Below, piece after piece: positions 14,292 through 19,239 of a stretch of DNA of 19,239 nucleotides. The notes under the pieces are model-generated. The model did no database searches, was not told where the DNA came from, and saw only the letters and a list, made by a program, of their open reading frames with translations. A program made the translations under genes and the position numbers. Position 1 is the stretch's first letter, and each line of letters starts with the position of its first letter. The stretch is taken from NCBI GenBank assembly GCA_025465145.1, contig JAODNS010000095.1:1-19239 (forward strand), given 5' to 3'. Source of the stretch: Frankiales bacterium (lineage in GTDB: Bacteria; Actinomycetota; Actinomycetes; Mycobacteriales; SCTD01).

Positions 14292-15044
14292 GTGCCCGAG
14301 CTCGCGCCGCTCAAGGTCCAGGTCATCGGCTACACGCACTTCGAGCCGCCGGCGGACGTGCCGTGGGAGACCGACACCACCGGCGGCGAGGCGCTGGCGG
14401 AGTTCGCCGGCCGGGCCTGCTACCAGTCGTGGAGCAAGCCCAACCCCGCGACGGCCACGAACGCCGGGTACCTGCGGCACATCCTCGAGGTCGGGCACCT
14501 GTCCGTGCTCGAGCACGGGTCGGTGACCTTCTACCTGTCCGGCATCTCGCGGTCGCTCACCCACGAGCTGATCCGCCACCGGCACTTCTCGTACAGCCAG
14601 CTCTCGCAGCGGTACGTGCCCGAGCGCGACGCCGCGATGGTCGAGCCTGCGGTCATCGCCGAGGACCCGGAGCTGCACGCGCAGTTCCTCGAGGCGAGCG
14701 AGCAGGCGCTGGCGTCCTACACGAAGCTGCTCGAGGGGCTCGAGAAGAAGTTCGCCGACGTCGAGAACGTCACCGCCCGCCGCAAGCAGGCGCGCCAGGC
14801 CGCGCGGGCGGTCCTGCCGAACGCCACCGAGACGCGCATCGTCGTGACCGGCAACTACCGCGCGATGCGGCACTTCGTCGCCATGCGGGCCAGCGAGCAC
14901 GCCGACGTCGAGATCCGCGAGCTCGCCATCGCCATGCTGCGCGAGCTGCAGCGGGTGGCGCCGAACGCCTTCGCCGACTTCGAGATCACGCCGCTCGGCG
15001 ACGGAACCGAGGTCGCCTCCAGCCCGCTCGTCGGCGAGGGCTGA
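14292..15044 (+). CDS. thyX: Flavin-dependent thymidylate synthase ThyX
   Basis: A 250-residue ThyX, which makes dTMP from dUMP using methylenetetrahydrofolate with FAD and NADPH. The diagnostic RHRxxSxxxxSxR motif is present at about 95-107 (RHRHFSYSQLSQR). Other family blocks are GHLSVLEHGSVTFYLSGISRSLTHELIRHR, the C-terminal ARAVLPNATETRIVVTGNYRAMRHFVAMR and HADVEIRELA. The GTG at 14292 is preferred over the upstream in-frame ATG at 14184: it follows GGAGA at 7 nt, and the family starts with APLKVQVIGYT. The ATG would add 36 residues unlike ThyX. In many actinobacteria thyX sits by dap genes; here it precedes paaA with a promoter and inverted repeat between. Confidence 0.96.
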   Translation: MPELAPLKVQVIGYTHFEPPADVPWETDTTGGEALAEFAGRACYQSWSKPNPATATNAGYLRHILEVGHLSVLEHGSVTFYLSGISRSLTHELIRHRHFSYSQLSQRYVPERDAAMVEPAVIAEDPELHAQFLEASEQALASYTKLLEGLEKKFADVENVTARRKQARQAARAVLPNATETRIVVTGNYRAMRHFVAMRASEHADVEIRELAIAMLRELQRVAPNAFADFEITPLGDGTEVASSPLVGEG

Positions 15045-15060
15045 GCCCCGCTCGTGTGAC

Positions 15061-15082
15061 ACCGCAGTGACATGTCTGCGGT
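15061..15082. promoter_or_regulatory. Inverted repeat between thyX and paaA
   Basis: ACCGCAG, 8-bp spacer TGACATGT, CTGCGGT: perfect 7-bp arms. It overlaps the -35 element (GTGACA, 15067-15072) of the probable paaA promoter, so it fits an operator for a dimeric repressor such as a PaaR-like TetR protein. It could instead be a thyX terminator stem, since it begins 17 bp after the thyX stop, but it lacks a T tract. Confidence 0.5.
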
Positions 15083-15096
15083 CGTGCTGTCATACT
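15067..15096 (+). promoter_or_regulatory. paaA promoter, near-leaderless transcript
   Basis: GTGACA (15067-15072) and CATACT (15091-15096) with an 18-bp spacer match the housekeeping sigma consensus at 5 of 6 and 4 of 6 positions. A start 7-8 bp after the -10 falls on or next to the paaA ATG (15104), which predicts a leaderless mRNA. The AGGGG just upstream is too close to the ATG to act as a normal ribosome binding site. Confidence 0.55.
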
Positions 15097-15103
15097 CAGG
15101 GGT

Positions 15104-16057
15104 ATGTACACCCAGGGGCTGGACCAGGCCGACGCGCTGCCGGACGAGGAGCTCAGCGAGCGCTTCGAGGCGAAGGTGGCGGCCGAGGAGAAGGTCGAGC
15201 CGACGGACTGGATGCCGGCGGCGTACCGCACCCTGCTGACCCGGCAGATCGCCCAGCACGCGCACTCCGAGATCGTCGGGATGCTGCCCGAGGGCAACTG
15301 GATCAGCCGCGCGCCGAGTTTGCGCCGAAAGGGCATCCTGCTCGCCAAGGTGCAGGACGAGGCCGGGCACGGGCTCTACCTCTACAGCGCCGCCGAGACC
15401 CTCGGCGTCACGCGCGACGAGCTGGTCGACCAGCTGCTGTCCGGCAAGGCGAAGTACTCCAGCATCTTCAACTACCCGACGCTGACGTGGGCCGACTGCG
15501 GCGCGATCGGCTGGCTCGTCGACGGCGCCGCGATCATGAACCAGGTGCCGCTGTGCCGGTGCTCGTACGGCCCGTACGCGCGGGCGATGGTGCGCATCTG
15601 CCGCGAGGAGTCGTTCCACCAGCGGCAGGGCTTCGAGATCATGACCGTGCTCGCCCAGGGCAGTCCCGAGCAGAAGGCGATGGCCCAGGAGTCGTTGGAC
15701 CGCTGGTGGTGGCCGGCGCTGATGATGTTCGGGCCGCCGGACGGCGAGTCGGTGCACAACGACCGCTCCATGCGCTGGAAGGTCAAGCGGTTCACCAATG
15801 ACGAGCTGCGCCAGAAGTTCGTCGACATGACCGTGCCGCAGGCGCACTTCCTCGGCCTCACCCTCCCGGACCCGGAGCTGTCGTTCGACGGCGAGCACTG
15901 GACGTTCGGCGAGCCCGACTGGGCCGAGTTCAAGCGGGTGCTCGCCGGAGACGGCCCGTGCAACAAGGAGCGGCTCGCCGCGCGTCGCGACGCGCACGCC
16001 GACGGCGCCTGGGTGCGAGAGGCCGCCCTCGCCCACGCGGAGAAGAAGCGTGGGTAG
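15104..16057 (+). CDS. paaA: Phenylacetyl-CoA epoxidase, catalytic subunit PaaA
   Basis: A 317-residue catalytic subunit of the 1,2-phenylacetyl-CoA epoxidase, which uses O2 to epoxidise the ring of phenylacetyl-CoA in aerobic phenylacetate degradation. It has a ferritin-like di-iron fold. Likely ligands are E55 (HAHSEIVG), E86 and H89 (QDEAGHGLY), and E169 and H172 (REESFHQRQG); an acidic residue around 130-140 would complete the set. RWWWPALMMFGPPDGES and RWKVKRFTNDELRQKFVD are typical PaaA blocks. It starts at the ATG that follows the promoter directly. It overlaps paaB by 8 bp. Confidence 0.97.
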   Translation: MYTQGLDQADALPDEELSERFEAKVAAEEKVEPTDWMPAAYRTLLTRQIAQHAHSEIVGMLPEGNWISRAPSLRRKGILLAKVQDEAGHGLYLYSAAETLGVTRDELVDQLLSGKAKYSSIFNYPTLTWADCGAIGWLVDGAAIMNQVPLCRCSYGPYARAMVRICREESFHQRQGFEIMTVLAQGSPEQKAMAQESLDRWWWPALMMFGPPDGESVHNDRSMRWKVKRFTNDELRQKFVDMTVPQAHFLGLTLPDPELSFDGEHWTFGEPDWAEFKRVLAGDGPCNKERLAARRDAHADGAWVREAALAHAEKKRG

Positions 16058-16331
16058 GGAGGCCTGGTCGCTCTGGGAGGTGTTCGTCCGCTCCCGTGCC
16101 GGGCTGGCGCACCAGCACGTCGGCAGCCTGCACGCCGCCGACGCGGAGATGGCGCTCGAGAACGCGCGCGACGTCTACACGCGCCGCGGTGAGGGCGCGT
16201 CCCTGTGGGTGGTGCCGGCCACGGCGATCGTCGCGAGCGACCCGGCCGACTCGTCCTCGTTCTTCGCTCTGGACGAGGAGTTCCGGCACCCGACGCACTA
16301 CGTCGTGCCCGACGGGGTCACGGGGATCTGA
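16050..16331 (+). CDS. paaB: Phenylacetyl-CoA epoxidase subunit PaaB
   Basis: A 93-residue PaaB, normal for the family. WSLWEVFVRSRAGLAHQHVGSLHAADAEMALENARDVYTRRGEGASLWVVP is the conserved core. PaaB has no catalytic centre; it bridges PaaAC units in the complex. The GTG start lies inside the end of paaA (8-bp overlap), and its stop overlaps the paaC ATG (TGATG). Confidence 0.96.
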   Translation: MGREAWSLWEVFVRSRAGLAHQHVGSLHAADAEMALENARDVYTRRGEGASLWVVPATAIVASDPADSSSFFALDEEFRHPTHYVVPDGVTGI

Positions 16332-17083
16332 TGGGTGACCACTCAGTCGAGGCGCTGCTGCGCGTCGGCGACTCCTGCCTCGTCCTGGCCCAGCGGCTGA
16401 CCGGCTGGTGCGGGCACGCGCCCGCGCTGGAGGAGGACATCGCGCTGGCCAACATCGCGCTGGACGTCCTCGGTCACGCCCGCGGGCTGCTGACCCGCGC
16501 CGGCGAGCTGGAGGGCGCCGGCCGCGACGAGGACGCGCTCGCGTACCTGCGGGGCGCCGAGGAGTTCCGCAACCTGCTGCTGGTCGAGCAGCCCAACGGC
16601 GACTTCGCTCACACGGTCGTGCGGCAGTTCCTGTTCGACGCCTGGACCGCCGAGCTCTGGAAGGGGCTCGCGGAGTCCTCCGACGAGGTCGTCGCCGGCA
16701 TCGCGGAGAAGGCGGCGAAGGAGTCGGCCTACCACGTGCGGCACTCCTCCGGCTGGGTCGTCCGCCTCGGCGACGGCACCGAGGAGTCGCACCGCCGGAT
16801 GCTCGCCGCGCTCGAGGACCTCTGGCCGTACGCCGGCGAGGCCTTCCTCGACGACGAGGTCGACGTCGCCGCTGTCGAGGCGAGGCTCGTCCCGCTGCCG
16901 TCGTCGCTCGAGAAGCCCTGGCGCGCAAGGGTTTCCTACGTGCTCGAGGAGGCGACGCTGCCCGTGCCGCCCGACCCGTGGTGGCAGCGCGGCGGCCGGC
17001 AGGGCCGGCACAGCGAGCACCTGTCGTACCTGCTCGCCGAGATGCAGGTCGTCCACCGGGCGCACCCCGGCGTCCAGTGGTGA
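16331..17083 (+). CDS. paaC: Phenylacetyl-CoA epoxidase structural subunit PaaC
   Basis: A 250-residue PaaC, a ferritin-like paralogue of PaaA that binds it and stabilises the oxygenase core. Family blocks are LAQRLTGWCGHAPALEEDIALANIALDVLGHARGL, YLRGAEEFRNLLLVEQPNGDFAHTVVRQF and the C-terminal HSEHLSYLLAEMQVVHRAHPGVQW. Unlike PaaA, characterised PaaC proteins do not bind a di-iron centre. The ATG overlaps the paaB stop, and its own stop overlaps the paaD GTG (GTGA). Confidence 0.96.
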   Translation: MGDHSVEALLRVGDSCLVLAQRLTGWCGHAPALEEDIALANIALDVLGHARGLLTRAGELEGAGRDEDALAYLRGAEEFRNLLLVEQPNGDFAHTVVRQFLFDAWTAELWKGLAESSDEVVAGIAEKAAKESAYHVRHSSGWVVRLGDGTEESHRRMLAALEDLWPYAGEAFLDDEVDVAAVEARLVPLPSSLEKPWRARVSYVLEEATLPVPPDPWWQRGGRQGRHSEHLSYLLAEMQVVHRAHPGVQW

Positions 17084-17550
17084 CGGTCGAGACGGCCTGG
17101 GAGCTCCTCGCCGAGGTACCGGATCCGGAGCTGCCGACCGTCTCGGTCGTGGACCTCGGGATCGCCCGCGACGTCACCGTCGACGGTGACGCCGTGGTCG
17201 TCACCATCACGCCGACCTACAGCGGCTGCCCGGCCATGCGCGAGATCGAGCAGGACGTACGCGCGAAGCTCGCCTCCCGCTTCGCCTCCGTCGACGTGCG
17301 GACGGTCCTGTCGCCGGCCTGGACCACCGACTGGATCACGCCTGGAGGCCGGGAGAAGCTCGCCGGGTCGGGCATCGCGCCGCCGGGGGCACGGATGCTG
17401 CCGCTGCTGGTCGAGGGGCGTCCGGACCGCTGCCCGCACTGCGGCTCGACCGAGACCGAAGAGCTCGCCGGCTTCGGGTCGACCGCGTGCAAGGCGCTCT
17501 GGCGATGCACGTCCTGCCGTGAGCCGTTCGACTACGTCAAGGCGCACTGA
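17080..17550 (+). CDS. paaD: Phenylacetate pathway accessory protein PaaD
   Basis: A 156-residue PaaD. The N-terminal MIP18/DUF59 domain (1-90) has PDPELPTVSVVDLGIARDV and YSGCPAMREIEQDV, including the conserved C50. The C-terminal cysteines C118, C121, C143 and C146 (CPHC and CTSC) can bind zinc or iron-sulfur, with C137 (STACKAL) between. PaaD is needed for the epoxidase to work and is thought to help mature its metal centres; that role is known from other bacteria. The GTG overlaps the paaC stop, and the stop overlaps the paaE ATG (TGATG). Confidence 0.95.
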   Translation: MTVETAWELLAEVPDPELPTVSVVDLGIARDVTVDGDAVVVTITPTYSGCPAMREIEQDVRAKLASRFASVDVRTVLSPAWTTDWITPGGREKLAGSGIAPPGARMLPLLVEGRPDRCPHCGSTETEELAGFGSTACKALWRCTSCREPFDYVKAH

Positions 17551-18584
17551 TGTTCACGCCCATGCGCGTCGCGGACGTCCGGCGCGAGACCGATGAGTGC
17601 GTGTCCATCGCGCTGGAACGGCCGGCCGGGTTCACGTACCTGCCCGGCCAGTACCTCACCTTCCGCACGACGCTGGACGGCGCCGAGCTGCGCCGGTCGT
17701 ACTCGATCTGCACCGCCCCCGGTGACGACGAGCTGCGCGTGGCGGTCAAGCAGGTGCCGGGCGGCGCCTTCTCCTCGTACATCGCCGCCGCCGTGCACCC
17801 CGGAGACCTGCTCGAGGTCTACGGACCCGAGGGCCGCTTCACGCCGCTGCCCGACCCGAAGCCGAATCGCCACGTCGTCGGGTTCGCGGCGGGCAGCGGG
17901 ATCACGCCGGTGCTCGGCATCGTGCGGCACGTCCTCGCCACCGAGCCGACGGCGCGGGTCACCGTCGTCTACGGCAACCGGTCCGTGAGCTCCGTCGTCT
18001 TCCGCGAGCAGCTCGCCGGCCTGAAGGACAGCTACCTCGACCGGCTGCGCGTCGTGCACGTCCTGTCCCGCGAGGGCACCGACATCCCTTTGCACAGCGG
18101 CCGGATCGACGGCCCCAAGGTGCGCCAGCTGCTCAGCACCGTGCTCGACCCGGAGGACGTGGACGAGGTCTTCGTCTGCGGTCCGCAGGAGATGAGCAAG
18201 ACGGTCCGGGCCGCGCTGCTCGAGGCGGGCATCGACGCGCACCGCGTGCACGTCGAGCTGTTCGGCACGCTGACCCCACCGCCCCCCCCGCCGCCGGACC
18301 CCACGGCGGGCGCGATCCGCGCGAAGGTCGTCCTGCACGGCCGCACGAGCGAGATCGAGGTCGCGCCGGGGGAGACCGTGCTCGACGCGGGCCGCCGCGC
18401 CGGTCTCGAGCTGCCCTGGTCCTGCGCCGCCGGGGTGTGCGCGACCTGCCGGGCGAAGGTGGAGGGGCCGGTCGACATGGCGGTCAACCACTCCCTCGAG
18501 CCGTGGGAGCTGGACGCCGGCTACCGGCTGACCTGTCAGAGCCGCGCGCGGAGCGCGGACCTGCTCGTCGACTACGACGCGTAG
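17550..18584 (+). CDS. paaE: Phenylacetyl-CoA epoxidase reductase PaaE
   Basis: A 344-residue reductase passing electrons from NAD(P)H to PaaA. An FAD-binding barrel (1-105, RSYSICTAP at 49-57) is followed by an NAD(P)-binding domain (about 107-240, GFAAGSGITPVLGI and VFVCGPQEM). A plant-type 2Fe-2S ferredoxin domain (about 257-344) has ligands C292, C297, C300 and C329. Seven prolines (243-249) form the linker between reductase and ferredoxin. This is the last gene of the paaABCDE block; no paaK, paaG or paaZ follows within the window. Confidence 0.96.
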   Translation: MFTPMRVADVRRETDECVSIALERPAGFTYLPGQYLTFRTTLDGAELRRSYSICTAPGDDELRVAVKQVPGGAFSSYIAAAVHPGDLLEVYGPEGRFTPLPDPKPNRHVVGFAAGSGITPVLGIVRHVLATEPTARVTVVYGNRSVSSVVFREQLAGLKDSYLDRLRVVHVLSREGTDIPLHSGRIDGPKVRQLLSTVLDPEDVDEVFVCGPQEMSKTVRAALLEAGIDAHRVHVELFGTLTPPPPPPPDPTAGAIRAKVVLHGRTSEIEVAPGETVLDAGRRAGLELPWSCAAGVCATCRAKVEGPVDMAVNHSLEPWELDAGYRLTCQSRARSADLLVDYDA

Positions 18585-18599
18585 GGGCACGATGTCCGC

Positions 18600-19239
18600 A
18601 TGACCGACCGTGCGGCGCTCGTCGAGGAGACGGCGCAGCTCGGTACATCGGCCGGCCCGACACGCGCAGCCAACGGCTCTGCCCGTCCTTGCGCAGCTCC
18701 ATCAGCTCGCCGTCGACGAACTTGCCCTCGAGCGCGACCCGGTGCGGGCGCTCCTCCAGTGGCCAGGGCCAGCCGTCCTGTGCGCGCGGGAGGGCGGGGA
18801 GCGCCCGTACGCCGCCGTCGGCACCTTCCGCGACGTGACGCGTCAGCGCGCGGGGCAGCTCGCGCTGGTGGCGTGGGAGGCGCACTTCCGGCTGCTGGCC
18901 GAGAACGCGGGCGACCTCATCACCCGGCTCACCGTCGCCGGCATCTGCACCTACGCCTCACCCGCGGCGCGTGACCTGTTCTCCAAGGACCCCGAGGAGC
19001 TGCTCGGCGACTGGCGCAACTCCGCGGCAGTGCACCCCGACGACCTTCCCGCGTTCGCGGTCTCGCACCAGCGGCTGGTCGAGCACGCCGAGCCGTACAC
19101 GCTGGGGTACCGCGCGCCGCACCGCGAGGGCCGGTGGATCCGGGTCGTGACGGTGAGCCGGCCGGTGACCGGTCCGGACGGGACTGTGGTCGAGATCCAG
19201 TCCGCGACGCGCGACATCACCGCACGCATAGAGCAGGAG
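18600..19239 (+). pseudogene. Tandem-PAS signalling protein, 5' part, scrambled and running off the edge
   Basis: From about 18781 to the window end one plus-strand frame encodes the end of a PAS domain (GGERPYAAVGTFRDVTRQRAGQ) and a complete second PAS (AHFRLLAENAGDLITRLTVAG..., HPDDLPAF, GRWIRVVTVSRPVTGPDGTVVEIQSATRDITARIEQE). The output domain (kinase, GGDEF or other) lies beyond 19239. The likely start is ATG 18600 (MTDRAALVEETAQL), but that frame differs from the PAS frame, and 18643-18744 codes on the opposite strand. The PAS frame itself is open from 18604, so a shorter protein from a GTG at 18742 is possible. I read it as a disrupted gene, or as a misassembly. Confidence 0.65.
18643..18780 (-). 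other. Inverted coding segment inside the PAS gene
   Basis: On the minus strand 18744-18643 reads PHRVALEGKFVDG then ELMELRKDGQSRWLRVSGRPMY, the beta-strand core of a PAS domain (compare typical RRKDGxxRWLRVSGRP). Of these 34 codons, 33 end in G or C; over the same stretch 6 of 28 plus-frame codons end in A or T. The missing C-terminal strands (RPYAAVGTFRDVT) follow just to the right, on the plus strand. The block probably extends to about 18780 (DGWPWPLEER). The ends are estimates. Confidence 0.55.

Noticed and set aside
1..19239. CRISPR array, tRNA, rRNA or riboswitch
   Set aside because: I saw no regularly spaced repeats, no tRNA-like cloverleaf and no known riboswitch core; intergenic gaps are mostly under 160 bp. 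This was by eye; tRNAscan-SE and Infernal would settle it.

Overview
The window comes from a high-GC actinobacterium (Actinomycetota; I cannot place it more finely). The basis is near-saturated G/C at third codon positions, many GTG starts, long operons of genes joined by ATGA, GTGA or TGATG overlaps, and typical actinobacterial families. It is mostly chromosomal, with mobile DNA at its left edge.

Layout. (1) 1-1258: an IS3-family insertion sequence with 26-bp terminal inverted repeats and orfA/orfB joined by a CCCAAAA slippery site. (2) 1259-2452: the IS has cut off the N-terminus of a tyrosine recombinase whose catalytic domain is intact. That older element appears to have inserted into a DUF2461-family gene, of which only the first 68 or so codons remain (minus strand, 2444-2656), downstream of and overlapping a GNAT acetyltransferase gene. 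(3) 3196-7298: a PadR-type regulator, an ABC ATPase and a large FtsX/MacB-like permease form one coupled operon, preceded by a 28-bp near-palindrome that is a likely autoregulatory operator. (4) 7353-11770: a second GNAT gene (minus) faces a coupled three-gene operon (plus): a YcaQ/AlkX-like DNA glycosylase-family protein, a GMC oxidoreductase and a DUF2855 protein. (5) 11767-14130 (minus): an APH-like phosphotransferase gene with an apparent 1-bp frameshift, then a DUF4097 protein coupled to a HicB-like ribbon-helix-helix protein, with a possible 38-codon leader ORF. (6) 14292-15044: thyX. (7) 15104-18584: paaABCDE, the phenylacetyl-CoA epoxidase (multicomponent oxygenase) operon, with a promoter that predicts an almost leaderless transcript. 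(8) 18600-19239: the start of a PAS-domain signalling gene running off the right edge, apparently scrambled by inversion of a block of about 100-140 bp.

How the genes work together. PaaA and PaaC form the oxygenase core, PaaB is the small bridging subunit, PaaD serves iron-sulfur/metal maturation and PaaE supplies electrons from NAD(P)H; together they epoxidise phenylacetyl-CoA. The PadR/ABC set looks like a self-regulated export or cell-envelope-stress module. The most promising little-described unit is the HicB-like/DUF4097 pair, whose upstream region carries three perfect TGACGTCA palindromes at 11-bp and 44-bp offsets (same helical face). That is the arrangement expected for a ribbon-helix-helix autorepressor. 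The inverted PAS segment is the oddest structural feature.
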